Made by a program: the position numbers and the translations under genes. DNA of 64,000 bases from Triangularia verruculosa (Eukaryota; Ascomycota; Sordariomycetes; Sordariales; Podosporaceae): NCBI GenBank assembly GCA_033296885.1, contig MU863889.1, positions 124,001 through 188,000 on the forward strand. The letters run 5' to 3'. Under the pieces are notes generated by a model. It was not told the DNA's origin and made no database searches. It was given only the letters and a program-made list of their open reading frames with translations. Below, in pieces: positions 21,205-33,600 of the stretch. Each line of letters starts with the position of its first letter. The first letter of the stretch is position 1.

Positions 21205-22647
21205 ATGCTCATCTCCATGCCTAGTCCCCGCCAGCTCATTACCATCATCTCCGCCGCCCTCGCCAGTCTTCTCATCCTAACGCTGATCATCCCCTCAAGC
21301 CGAGACGCCGTCCGCGACATCGTCCGCGAAAAGCTCCCCGGCGCCGACAAGCCGTCTGAACAGCGACCCAAGTACAAACCAACACCCACATACACCCCTC
21401 CCCCAGTGAAGGAAAACTTCCCACTTCTCGCGACATCCACGCCGCCGCCCATTCCAACATGGAACGTCCCAGCCCCCGACCTTCACAAGGAATACGATCT
21501 CCCCGTCGCCCCTCCTCTCCTCATCGGATTCACCCGCACCTGGCCGTTGCTCCAGCAAGCCGTTGTCTCATACATCACCGCCGGCTGGCCCCCCAACCAA
21601 ATCTACGTGGTCGAAAACACGGGCGTCCAACAGTCCAACGTTCGAGGGAAGCTTTCCCTTCAAAACCCCTTCTACCTCAACCACGCCGCGCTCAAAAAGC
21701 TCGGCGTCAACGTCATCACCACACCCACCCTCCTCAGTTTCGCCCAAATGCAAAACTTCTTTTTGTCACTGACATACACTCACAAATGGCCCTACTACTT
21801 CTGGTCCCACATGGACGTCGTCGCCTACTCCTACGAAGACGGCAAGCCCGGCCTGTCCGGGAAGTACAACGAAAAGAACTACAAGTCCCTCTACGAGCTC
21901 GCCCTCGTCGCCCTCAAAGACGCCCGGGAACACGACGAGAGATGGGGACTGCGGTTCTTTGCATACGACCATTTGGCGCTCGTAAACCCACAGGCTTTTG
22001 AGGATGTGGGGGGTTGGGACACGCACATACCGTTTTACATGACGGATTGCGACATGCATTCCAAGCTCATCATGCGGAACTGGACGCAAAAGGATGCCAA
22101 AGCGGGGATCATCACCGACGTTGCCTCTGCGCTGGCGGATTTGAGCGTGTTGTACAGACTGGAAGGAGGGCCGGCGCCGAGTTTTGTCGATCCTAACCCA
22201 CCACCGCCTAAAAAGGAGGAAGAGAAGGGGAAGAGTAGGATTAAGAGGTTGGCGTATGGGGAGGATGGGGGGCCGCTGCCGAGTAATAGGGATAAGAGGG
22301 ATGAGGATCCGAACTGGAGGAAGTGGAGGAATTTGGTCATTACGGCCGATAAGCAGTTTCGTATGCTGCCCTTCCTTTTCTTTTTGTTTTGCTGCCCGGA
22401 CTGACAATATGTGAAAATAGAGCATAAACACGGCGACCGAGAGAGAAATACATGGCAATTAGGTCAGCAAGGTGGGAAGGGCGAGCCGTTTTATTATCCT
22501 GCTGCTGGGTTAGCGGAGTCGATCGAGCTCATGACAGAAACGGGGAGAGAAGTGTTTAGAAGAAAGTGGGGGCATAGGGGGTGCGACTTAGTGTCGGGGG
22601 CGAAGTTGAAATATGATGATGCTTGGATGGTGGAGAAGGATTGGTGA
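21205..22647 (+). CDS. Type II membrane protein, putative Golgi glycosyltransferase
   Basis: Two exons (21205-22360 and 22421-22647, 60-base intron with CTGAC branch point) give 460 residues. Residues 10-30 form one membrane anchor (LITIISAALASLLILTLIIP) after a short N-tail, followed by a Pro-rich stem of about 65 residues. This is the topology of Golgi glycosyltransferases. The luminal part has PLLIGFTRTWPLLQQAVVSY, IYVVENTGV, WSHMDVV and FYMTDCDMHSKL. The last two look like the acidic metal-binding motifs of GT-A enzymes, and the first two resemble their nucleotide-sugar half. No family could be assigned with certainty, so the sugar donor is unknown. The second exon ends with a conserved-looking RRKWGHRGCDLVSGAKLKYD. 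An alternative is a membrane-anchored protein of unrelated function. Confidence 0.7.
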
Positions 22648-25600
22648 AAAAGATGAAAATAATACGAAATGTGTGGCTGTGGGTGTAATATATTCTAATT
22701 GTATGATATATAGGTAGACATGGCCACAGGTTGGATAAGGTACATCGGTTGAGCAGGTAATACAACGTTCATATTGTATGTCCACATGCGACCCTCAAGG
22801 GATACTTTGGATGGTCGTAGACGCCGGTTGCAGTCCTACGCGAGGTCTTGAGGAATCGTGGTTTATACAACTAATAAGTGAATAGTGAGCTCTCTAGTAT
22901 GGTCCGCATCTTCTTTTTTGCCTTCTGAGCAGGAACTTTTACAACTCAAGCTCAGGTTGATACCGCCACATTGAAAATTGCGGTTGCCGGACTTTGAAGG
23001 TGGCGTTCATTCAGCACTTCTGGGGTCCTGTAGGACGTAAAAAAATATGCCGTGAGTTCACGGATAGTTAGCTTCAGCATCTCTTCAACAGCACAGACAT
23101 CGATTACGAATCCTCTTCGCCCGTCTCTGTTCACGATGAGAGATGATGATCAAATGATAAACGCTCGCCACAAAACCCCGCTCCGTTACCCCTCTCCATC
23201 GCCAGCACCGTTCACGATACCTTACCTAAATCGTCTTTAAACTCTCCGTCAGAAAAAAGCTCAAGATCCAAAGCCCCCGATCATCGGACAGCAAATTCCC
23301 AAATCCGGAGGCCAAAAGTTCCACCCATCAGTCAAGCGCGGCGTTAAAGGCCAAGGTGACGTCATTGTCTTGTGCGCTTTCAAGGCGAACGGGACCAAAC
23401 CCTAGCATCTGCACCCCGCAGTTGAGAGCAAGACCCTGATTTTCTCTTCACAGATGCTGTGACAGGGCAGAATCGTCATTTCGATGCCATGTTTTTTGGT
23501 CAGTTTTAAGAGAAGCTGACGGAGAGGGATTCGTAATCCTACAGATACCTCTTGTTCGGTTTTTGAGTGTGGCGCAAGCTCTCGGGTGCTGCTGACACAC
23601 AGGGCTGATGAAGAACGCGGGGTAACAGTGGGGAGACCCGTGCAGAAGTGGGGGTCGAGACTTTGAGAAATGGCTGAGGAAAATGTGAAAACAGCATGGT
23701 TGATGAATTTCACTGCTGCTGGGGCGATTGACGCATTCCACGCAATGAGGGCACGATGGGTTGCAGTGGTTGGTGGCTGGAGGTGAGCTTATTTTTAGCT
23801 GCATCGATATTAGGCTTGCTGCAGAAGGCAAGCCCAGCTGATGGTTCGCGGTAGGCGTGGGCGACTACCGTGTTCTGGCCTCATCGAGATGCTTGGAGCT
23901 GAGGACAAGGGTTACAGCTGGGCAGAGCTCCATGATCGCGATGAAAGTTGCGGGATCAAAGGGCACACTGGAACATGTTCTGATTCCCAGGGCTGATATT
24001 GGCTCGAGATTTTCATGTGATTCTCTTGTCTTTTGGAGTGGTGGGGACCAACGGGCAGCGGGGAAACGGTAAAGGTGGGGTGCTCTAACGGAGACAGATC
24101 CAAGCGCAACAGAGATCTTGATCATTCATCAAAAATTGGATAATGATGCATCTGCAAAGAATCAAGACTTGGTTTGTTTCATGTCAAGATACTGCCGCGC
24201 GACTTAACTTACCAAAGATAGGATGCTTGACCAAGGAGGAAGGCGCAGGGCCTCACTTACATGAGTTTAACCTCACAGCAAGGCACGCACGGATGCCCGC
24301 TTCGGGAAGGACGCCTTTCCTGCCGGACACGCGGCAAGCCTCGCAGCATCAGCCAAGGCATTTCCAGCCAACTGTCGCTGTACATTACAATCGAGGTTTG
24401 GTGGCCTATGACCACATACGCTAAAGCATTGACTCGCAGAGACGACTTCAAAATGAAAATTTTCGACGGCATTCCGTTACGACATTTCAGCCCTATAGCG
24501 CACAGTTGACAGAAAATGGCCACTCCATAATTGATGTGGTCCGAGCTTTCCGCCCTGTTGCTGCAAAAGGCTCAGCTGCGAAACGGAGCCGAGCCGGCAG
24601 CAGTCAGAGACCGACTGGTGTGTCGTGGCAGGCCAGCATCACACGCTGTGGGCGGGCACAGCAACATGTCACAGAATGCCGTCTCTCATACACGAAATGA
24701 TGGTGTCGCACAAGGTGCACATCATTGAGTCTCGACGACTTTGGGTCCATATTTCGGGCTCGGCAGCCGTTGCCCAAAGCGGACACCTCGACACGACACG
24801 GCTCGGTGTTAACACGATCTCTGACGCTGTCACTTTTGAAGAGGAAGGTCGTGGCAATTTCTCACTCAGGTCTCATAATAATAATGCCCATGTCTTGTTC
24901 TTCCACCTCTCTGGAACTGCAGATTTATCTTTTTAAAACTGAATTGTTGAGATACACCGCATTAAACCTTGAAGTGTACTACTCAATGCTTCCGAGCTGC
25001 CACTGGAACCGCATCTCGCATCCTGTCCGCAAATTGACAGCCCGCTGACAATCGGCGATAATACTCCGATTCCTCAACACCACGTTTTTCATCGTCACTT
25101 CACCGGTGGTGATCGTCCCGAAAGACCCTGATCTTCAACCCCGACTTCAACCAAAACAGGGGAAATCCAGTGTTTGGGTGCCGCTTTGCGTCATAGTCCA
25201 AGGTGTCAGTGGTAGTGCAGTAACCCCAGCCGCCATCCCGCGAGCATCTGGGCAGATCCATCCCAGCAATTCCTAGCAGGTGCCGCCTAGCGCTTCCGAT
25301 CGCCGGCATCCGCTAGTGTAACAAAACGAATCACCGCTGCAGTGTTGAGCTCCGGATACGCAGTGCGGCAGTCGGGCCTCAGTGGGAAGAGTGAGACATC
25401 GTTCTTAGTATTCCTGAGACTGGGCCTTCTGCAAGCAAACGGCTATTAGCTTCCGCGATTCACTTTGGCGGCTAGAGCGTGGCACAAGTAAGCCAGCAAC
25501 GGCGTCTCTGCCACCGTCGATACTTTGACAGGGCAGCACCAGGTCCACGGGGCGTCGTGTTCCGCAAACCCGGGTCGACTCCTGTTGCAAGAAAACACGC

Positions 25601-26727
25601 CTCACCGCTAGTAAAACCTCGGAAACGAGATTCCCATCAAGACCTGTTTTGGGTTCCAGCAAAAAAAACTGGAAAAGTCTTCAGGAGTCCTCTTTTGCAG
25701 TGGCGGCGGCGATACTCCGGCTCTGGGCGTCCGCCTCACCAAAACGTCATCACTCAGCTAATACTCGCTGTTCCCTGTTGCTTTGGCCCAAAATCCGACC
25801 GATACGATTGAATCTGACTGCTCAAGTGTTTTGTATTTATTTATCTGGCTTGTTTGTCCGCCCGTCTGCCACGAGATCCCTATTGTTCCCGCATCTGACT
25901 CTTTTTAGCGTGCTCGTCCACCAACCCCACCACCAATCTTCAGCACCCCGTGCAGAAACGCTCCCGAGACCCGTGTTCCGTATTTTGTGGCCACAGCCAC
26001 CGGACAGCCAGCGGACGCCTATCTTTTCGGCCCTTTGATCTTGTTATTACCGGTCACGCCCGATATCGATATAATATCCCGACGACGGCCACCTGGCCGT
26101 GGCCATCTCGACCTCCTCAATCGTCGTCCTACAAAACACCCGACCATCGAGCTCCCGGACATCCAAATCCCGGCCCTAGGTGAAGATTTTCTAGACGGGC
26201 AGCTCAACTCCACACCTCCGTTTATACCCCGCGGAAGGCAGGGATTTTTGACTTTGGGGGGAACGTCGCCCTACTGTACCCCGCGTTTTGCTCATCCCCG
26301 CGGCCTGAAGCACAGACAACGCGCCTCGTCAGCCAGCCTCCCCTGACCTGAAGAACTCGAGCAAATCATCTCAACTTTTTCCCGCCTTTTTTGTCTCGGG
26401 CAGCCACCCTTCAACACTCTCCAGTGAGTTGTGCTCTCGCCCCGCTCTGCAACTTGTGTCACTGCAAAGTTTGTCAGACGGCAGCCCAGCCTCAACAAGG
26501 CACTTGTGTAGGATCGCCCTTACCGAGCCTCCCGTTTTCCTTATTAGGCAGGCCGCCCCGCCTCTCCCACCACCACCAAGGGCTCGACCTCTTTCACCAG
26601 AGCCTCACAAAGCATATAAAGCAACAAAGGACAAGCCCTTCCTTTGTGTGCCACGTGGTTTTATATTTTACCTTCCATGTCATCGACCATCTTCTCCACC
26701 ACTTCAACACCAGACATATACAAAACA
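22648..26727. other. 4 kb stretch without a recognisable gene
   Basis: The longest gene-free interval of the window. Frames of up to 129 codons occur on both strands (for example 23448-23831 minus, 25649-26038 plus) but none has a domain, signal peptide or convincing start and splice context. From about 25,800 to 26,700 the plus strand is rich in pyrimidine and CCACC-type tracts, which fits a long promoter and leader for the small gene at 26728. Confidence 0.45.
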
Positions 26728-27075
26728 ATGTCGTCTCCACAGAGCTCACCAAACGACATGAACGCCCAGTCATACATGCTCGTCCCAAACCTCCATGTGC
26801 CAGGCGCCAACACTAGCGAAATGGATCTCAACAACCACTCATGGATGATGGCCACCGTCATCGAAGACGACGACCTGATGTTTGGCGGCAAGCCGCTCAG
26901 TGCTTGGTATGAGGAGGACAGGCGCAGGTTCAGCTCGAGCCAAGACGAGGAGGAATCGAGGGGGCGACAGCGCGAGCGCACCGAGAGCTCAACCCACCAT
27001 TCACACCCGCAACACCAACAACCACAACAACATCGCCACCATGGCAAAAACACTAAGGAACCAAAGCAACAATAA
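26728..27075 (+). CDS. Small conserved-looking acidic/Gln-His-rich protein
   Basis: A 115-residue frame from ATG 26728 (context ACAAAACAATG). The first 40 residues are polar (Ser, Pro, Asn), the centre reads MMATVIEDDDLMFGGKPLSAW followed by YEEDRRRFSSSQDEEE, and the last 30 residues are a His/Gln/Pro-rich low-complexity tail. There is no signal peptide or membrane segment. The centre looks like a conserved linear motif, which together with the good start context supports a real gene. Function unknown. An unusually long stretch without other genes precedes it. Confidence 0.55.
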   Translation: MSSPQSSPNDMNAQSYMLVPNLHVPGANTSEMDLNNHSWMMATVIEDDDLMFGGKPLSAWYEEDRRRFSSSQDEEESRGRQRERTESSTHHSHPQHQQPQQHRHHGKNTKEPKQQ

Positions 27076-28490
27076 TGTCCGACACATTGTGCCTCCTGTC
27101 CCGTCCTGGCACCGCAAAGGCAGGCCTAGTCGGTGTCAGCATCTCACATTCCAGCCAATAGGGCCATCGCCGCATCGTTTTTGGAGGTTCTCGGCCTGGA
27201 CCCTTCCGCGAGAGTGTGGTTGCAACTTGTGTCACCATCCCACACAGCGCCAACCTACCCGTGACTTTCTTGCCAATGGTTACACCGCATTCCGAGCTCG
27301 GCTATCGAACACTCGACACAGCCTTTTCATGCCCAGTCTTCTCATCATCGTCGCTCGCACCCGATGTCGGGTCTGGACCGAGTAGGACCTTCGGAAGCGG
27401 GTGGCATAGCATTTCTTTCAGCATCAACGGTGTCGGGAGTCTTTTCTTTGCTTATTCTTCCTGTCCTGCATTTTAGATGTTGTGAACTCACTTCTCTTTG
27501 GGTGGTTGCGTTCTGCTGATATTCCGCCAGTGGTACCTGGCCGATCGGACATTGTCGGTTCTTTGTACATTGTTTTCGTTTTCTTTCTTTCGTTTTTGTC
27601 TTGTCTTTTTTGCATGATACCATTTTTGCATAGTTTCTTTTCGAAAGGTCTTTGTCGCCTTTTGCATCTTGTCAGGTCATACGATATCATGAGGACGGGC
27701 TTCATGCTTGGCGCCCCTTCATGTCACCTTAGTATCTTGTGCTTAGACACTCTCTTGTCTCGTGTTATACATAGACATCACATGGAGGGCTGCATTGCCC
27801 GCTTTGGTGTACGGGCCATCGTCCATGTTTGTATTGGGAGGAAAATTGAATGGTCCAAGGTCTCAGTCTAGGTTTATTGATATGAAGACAATTGGGAGGA
27901 AGGCTTTTGGTTTGTGGTTCTGGTAGTCGACGTGTTGAGCTGGGACGAGAATGAAGATACTTCCCGCCGCACTTTCCTTCCGGCAGCCAGCCTTGTACTA
28001 CCCGCTTCTGTGTTGGGATCAACGGCTTCAAACTGCTCTCACAAATCATCTACACCACACCTCCAAAACACCTGTGGCTTCTCATAGAGACGTGGTAGAT
28101 AAGGTAGGTAGTTACACGCCACATCATCTCATAGGGTTATGACCCGTGTAACTTGTATTTCCCGACCACCATCGACGCCCCATTGAGGGGCTGCACATCA
28201 GAATTATCGGATTGCATTCATGAACCTATCACATCTTCATAGGCAGGTACCTACCTACCCACCCTACCTATTAGGCATCACCAGGCGCCAAAGTGGGTTC
28301 ATGTACACTCATGTCCAATTACCGAAGAAAGAACTGCATACCTTCTTATTATTGCCCACCGCCCCGCATTCCCTGCTATGTAGCTACGGCAGGTACTCGA
28401 TTTTCAACGGCCCCTATACTCTGAATTTGAGCTCAATCACTTGTCAACTTTCTCCATCTTAGGTATCTTCCCCAACGTACCAACATCAAC
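27076..28490. other. Intergenic region
   Basis: 1.4 kb with a T-rich stretch at about 27560-27660 that could be the 3' untranslated region of the small upstream gene. A 129-codon frame at 27482-27871 is rich in Phe, Leu and Ser, has no family and is probably chance. TACCTA-type motifs cluster at 28245-28270. Confidence 0.4.
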
Positions 28491-29624
28491 ATGCCTTTAC
28501 CTTTACCTCCGAGACACAACAATAATCCCTTCATCTTTTTACCGTGGGAACCGCCTGCGGACCCGGACAAGCCCGCCTGTCCATACCGCAGGAGCTTCAC
28601 GGTGGACATTGAAAACCATACCCCTCCCGCGCCATTCGGCGGCCGAGACTATGGCCGTGGGGAACGAACAGGAGTGGACGACCAGACTCTACGGACTATC
28701 ACGCAGACCGACCTCGTGATGGGAAACCCACCACCGGAGACACCTACCCCGGCAACTCAGCGTATTGCTACATTGAGCATCACTGGTGAACTGGCCGTCA
28801 CCGATGGCCGAGGCGCGCAGTTGACCATTTGCATCATCAGGCCAAAGGTCGCTGGCCAGTGTGCCTTCACCGCTGTGGCTAAGATCTATGATCCCCTCTA
28901 TTACTCCTTCCCCAACAAGGACGTCCCATCTGTGCCTTCTGATGTGACCAGGGACGCCGACCTGGACTATAGCCGCGAGGCCGCTGCATACGAGCATCTA
29001 GAACGTATTGGTGAAGCGGGTTCGTTTGCCCCCGGATACTTTGGTTCTTGGACTTTCAACATGGCCATCCGAATCGGCGACACAGCACAACAACGTCCGG
29101 TGCGTATGATTCTCATCGAGAGTGTCTCAGGACCTAGCATTCTCCAGCTGTGTCTCCCCAACAGCGGCGCCGCTCTCGACAGAGCTTCTCGCCTCGAGAT
29201 CCTCGCCAGGGTTTTGGACGGTAATGCGAGACTGCTCTTCAAAGGCATCAACCAGAACGATCTGGCTTCCCGAAATGTCATCTGCGCTTACCCGCCGAGC
29301 ACACCTCCGGCAGCTATGAGCCAGCCTCCTCAGCGGATTGTGCTAATTGACTACAACGCCGCCTTGGTGTACGAGAGGACGAAATATGGGATCCGACCAT
29401 GGCAGAGGGAAACATTGCCGCCGAATCCTATGGAACTTTACTGGAATCACTCACTCTTCGAGTTCGGGGGCTGGATTCCTGCAGAGTGGGAAGCAACTCC
29501 TCGTTTGCGCCAGGAATGGTTGCGAGCTCGCTTTGGAGGGCCGAATGCCGCTAGATACGCACCCGTGAAGACAAAGTTGGACTTTGCGGAATTGGTGTAT
29601 TCTTCTCTCTTGCAAGTTTCCTAG
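28491..29624 (+). CDS. Divergent protein-kinase-like fold protein
   Basis: A single exon of 377 residues from the ATG at 28491 (CAACATG). The N-terminal 80 residues are Pro-rich. FTAVAKIYDPLYYSF looks like the lysine strand of the kinase N-lobe, RMILIESVSGPSI like the hinge, GINQNDLASRNVI like the catalytic loop, and RIVLIDYNAALVYE like the metal-binding DFG strand. Compared with the canonical HxDxxxxN loop, the His is replaced by Gln (Q-N-D), while Asp and Asn are kept, and DFG reads DYN. Such divergent kinase-like families are common in filamentous fungi and related to phosphotransferases acting on small molecules or proteins. Target and activity are unknown; a pseudokinase is possible. Confidence 0.7.
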   Translation: MPLPLPPRHNNNPFIFLPWEPPADPDKPACPYRRSFTVDIENHTPPAPFGGRDYGRGERTGVDDQTLRTITQTDLVMGNPPPETPTPATQRIATLSITGELAVTDGRGAQLTICIIRPKVAGQCAFTAVAKIYDPLYYSFPNKDVPSVPSDVTRDADLDYSREAAAYEHLERIGEAGSFAPGYFGSWTFNMAIRIGDTAQQRPVRMILIESVSGPSILQLCLPNSGAALDRASRLEILARVLDGNARLLFKGINQNDLASRNVICAYPPSTPPAAMSQPPQRIVLIDYNAALVYERTKYGIRPWQRETLPPNPMELYWNHSLFEFGGWIPAEWEATPRLRQEWLRARFGGPNAARYAPVKTKLDFAELVYSSLLQVS

Positions 29625-30682
29625 ATTCCATTCTTCGATGGATTCGGGCGCGTTAAATGATCCATCATTACCTAGCGTACCGAAGTGACTGGGGAACACG
29701 GAAAACCAAATATTGTCGCATCAAGGAGGTCATTGCACTTTACCTAGGTATAGAGTTGGTACGGAGTACCTCTTCTATTCTCCCCAAGGCGGACAGCCAT
29801 GCCAAGAACAATTGAGCCTTGCATGTTGCGCCCGGCATGCTCAGTTAGTGGTTCCCTATGATGAAGCAGACATAATTACCTTATTGCGATGATCTTTCAT
29901 GCAAGGTGAACCAGCTGCAGTTAAGCGCCCTTTTCCAGACTCTCCATCCAATCCGCGGGCCCGAGGATGGCGTTCCCCTGACTGATACTGGTATGGACAG
30001 TCAATACCAAGAGCGGGCGGTGGCTGAGGCTCTGAGCGTGGCGCTTGTGACTCAAAATTCCCGCTTCACGCATTCTCTTACATCGTCCCCGTTGTTCCCA
30101 CCTACATCTTCGCGAACTGACCTTTATTGATAATTACACCTCTTGCCTACCTACCTGTACACTCTATCACATCCCAGACTCAGGTATCCTTATTTCTCGG
30201 TACATACCTATCCAGCTGATTCCTACATCCGTGGAGCCAACCCTTCATGCCGCAATGGGACAGCCGGGCGGGTTACCGAGTCCCTCGCCATCTGGGTCAA
30301 TTGGCGGGGCAAAACGAATGCTACCCATGAATACAAACCGGCTTCAGTCTGGTGGGCCTGCACTCACCCCTTCTTATGCTTGTAGTACTGCCGGGTCGCT
30401 CAAACAAGACCTCGATACCATAAGTTTCCCACAGCCGAGCTTGTCGATTCACGTTTGCAATGATTGCCAGCCACCCAAGGCAAGTGATGCACTGCGTTCG
30501 TCTCTTCAACATTTCTGGTATTAATGATTCATAGACGTTCACCACGGCCGAGCACCTAAGGTAAGGGGCGCTGGTAACAGCCTTGGATGCATAGACTTGT
30601 CGTTCTAAGGTACCTAGTACTAACTATACCCGGGCATCTAGTCGCCACCAAGCTAATCACGAAGAGACGAAGTTTCCTTGTC
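29625..30682. other. Intergenic region with an exon-like frame
   Basis: About 1.06 kb with an exact TACCTAGGTA at 29741-29750 and related motifs near 30145 and 30610. A plus-strand frame from the ATG at 30249 region to 30524 contains GLPSPSPSGSIGGAKRMLP, then MNTNRLQSGGPALTPSYA, which reads like a fragment of a regulatory protein rather than chance, but no partner exons were found. Confidence 0.3.
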
Positions 30683-33600
30683 ATGGATGCGATAGAACTT
30701 TTCCACGGGAAGAGTTGCTACTGCGGCACCTGGATAAGAAGTTGGTCATGATTACTCTTTCAAGGTCGGGCCTGATCTTATTGGGATCATGTGCTGACAA
30801 CAAACCCCAGTGAACACGATCACGAAAGAGGCCAACCCCCACCATCACTCCAGCAGAAGAGACAGCTTCCCACGCCAGCTTCATCAGTCGCACCTCCTCC
30901 AAGCCTAGTTGGTAAACCCAGACTGGCGAAGAAAAGCAGCGTATGGAGATCACCAGCTTCGCAGTAGACAAAGAGCATTTGCTGACAATCAGCAGTCAAG
31001 ATCGACAGGTTCAAAGCTTGCAGATGGTACACTAAGACTTGAATCATCCAAGGCACATGCTTGTATGAGCCAGGAGGCCGACAAAGAGAAGCCCGGCAGA
31101 CTTTTAACTCTCCCTACCTTAACACGAAAGACCGCGTCAGGCCGAGCTAAGTACCAAAGCTCCCCTAAAATTCCAGTTGAAAACCAAGATTCTAGCAAGA
31201 CACTATTTGAAGATGATCCTGTTGCAGCGGGAAGTTGTTCAGATGAGGACAACAGCGAGGACCTTGATGCAGACATCTTCATATCCAAGTTTGCGGAGAA
31301 TCTTGCCAGCCAAGTTCTCACGTTGGGGATCGACCTCACAATGGAGGGTTGTGTTCTGGAACAAATGTTCGAGAGCTTGCCCAAGTTACTTGCTGCTTTT
31401 TCCCTAAGGCTCGGACATAAAGGGTCAACTCAGACGCACATGGACGCGATGTATTTGGTTCACAAGTTTCGGCAGTAAGAACCATCCTTGGCTACATCTA
31501 GACATTTTTCTAATCGCGGTTGCAGCGACATATCGACTCGGTTCAAGGCGTCAATTGAAACCTCTGTTGGCAAAAGCGCTGGCCAGCCGCCAACAGAGAC
31601 AGGAGCCAGTTCAAAGCCAAAATCATCCCGAATTCGGGATTGGCTCGATACTGACGTGGAACAAAACATGGCTGTCCAGCCAATGCCGGAGGGTTCTTCT
31701 CAATTACCGGAGGAGACACTTGGCAAATGCCAACTGGGTAATTTCGAGTACGCAACAGTTTTCGATTCCGCCGCGTTCAAGGGGCTGCTTTCATCGATAT
31801 ACCAGACAGCATTTCGGAGCACTAGCAGTCCACTTGACGCGATCAACGACATCAGGTCAAAGATACGCGGACGTTACCGGCAAGATGGAAGCCAAAAGAT
31901 CAGTCGTCATCAACCTTCAAAGAGCTACAAGATCTACCTCCTTGCGGACCTTGACTTGGTTGATTTCCTCAACAAACAGTACACAGACAGGCCGACCCCA
32001 AAAAGCCGGGCCGAGCTTTTGAGTACGGCAATCACATTGACGGGCAACGAGGTTGATGCTCAGGCCCTGCCTTGTGTGAATTACATACAGCAGACATGGC
32101 CAATCACTGGACTCTACGTCGTGAATGCGATCTGTTCTGCGCTTGATAGCCAGGCCAGCGCCAAGGGTCAGTTCCGCTCGCTGCCCCTAGGCCCTCCAAA
32201 CTACTGATACTGACACTATCTAGAGGAGCTTCTCGACCGGTCAGAGGTCACCGCAAACCTGATCCAACACCCAGTCCATCACCGTCTTGGCATCAGAATC
32301 AAGGCACAAGGTACAGTGGATTTCTTGGGGGAAGTTGCGGAGATATTTGGATGGTTGACTGCCGCTCTCCGAGCCTCACCTGACCAGGATCAATTGGCCT
32401 GGTGTGAGCCATATCTCCACTACTCATCGAAAGGCGCTGATAAAGTATCCGACGTGTGGGAAATGAAGTTCAAAATCACGAACCCCAGACAAGGTCTGTT
32501 AGACAACAAGTTAGGGCAGTGTTGGCATGGAATGTTCCGCAATGCAGCTATCGCCAAGGGCTTCCCTATCCCACGCAGAACTCGCCATAACACGGGACTC
32601 GAGGTACCGCTTCACATGGCAGCGGGTCTGATGGATAGTCCCAAGCTCCACGAATTTATGGGGCACTACTGCCTGAAGGGCTTTTCCACGATGCTTGCTC
32701 CTGTTGAGCTCATCGACGGTGTTGTGCTTTGGCACTTTTATTACAACCCTGCAGGGAAAAGGATTTCGTATTGTGATGCGGTGAAAAACGAGGGCAAAGA
32801 TCGCATTAGTTTGGAAGAGCTACAGTCAAGTCGACATGTGATTGGCTGGTGGTCTAATGTGTTTTACATGGCTGGTAAGTCTCGGTCCTTTCCAGTTCTC
32901 TGGCCATGGCAAGACAGAGATCCTCTCTTTGAATCAGATGACGCATACTTCAACAAATGATACAGACTGGCTGACACAAAGGCAAACCAGGAGACAAAGA
33001 TGCAAACTATGACGTGTGCCGATCAGCTTTACCGTTTATCGGCCGTGAGTTTGCTCTGGAGAAAGTCTCGTTCTCACTCGGCCACATCTTCACCGCCGGC
33101 TGCCAGTTCAGTATAGGCAAGAAGGACACACCCGTCCACATCACGAAGCAAGGTTATGTCAACAAGCTGAGATGGATAGATCAGAAGTTTGTTATTCTAT
33201 GGGATGAAGAAGATAAGCGAGGGTGGCTGGTGAGAGGTAGCAGTGTCTTGTTGCACCTGGTCAGGGCTTCCCTCAAGCACTGTCAGTCTGACAACTTCAA
33301 CTCGGACTTCCTTTTCGACTTTGGGGCCTTCAGAGAGCCACCTGAAGACAAACGTTTCCGACACAAATCTGCGCTTGTCGCTTTGGTTGACAAGGAGAAC
33401 AGGAAGCTTCCCCTTTACCGCGAAGAGAAGACACAAGAAAAGACCATCACTTCACATGGTAGATGGACGAAACAGACCGAGACGATCGCCACGTTTACCA
33501 CACTCGAAGACAAGATTGTTGAGATTTATGAGACTCTGGAGAAGCTTATCGATTTTCGGGCCCATTCTGCTGCTTCTTCGAAAGGAATCAACGCCAAGTT

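Noticed and set aside
21766..22458. 230-codon minus-strand frame
   Set aside because: Shadow of the glycosyltransferase-like gene.
23448..23831. 127-codon minus-strand frame
   Set aside because: No domain, no start context, low-information composition (Ser, Pro, Cys, His).
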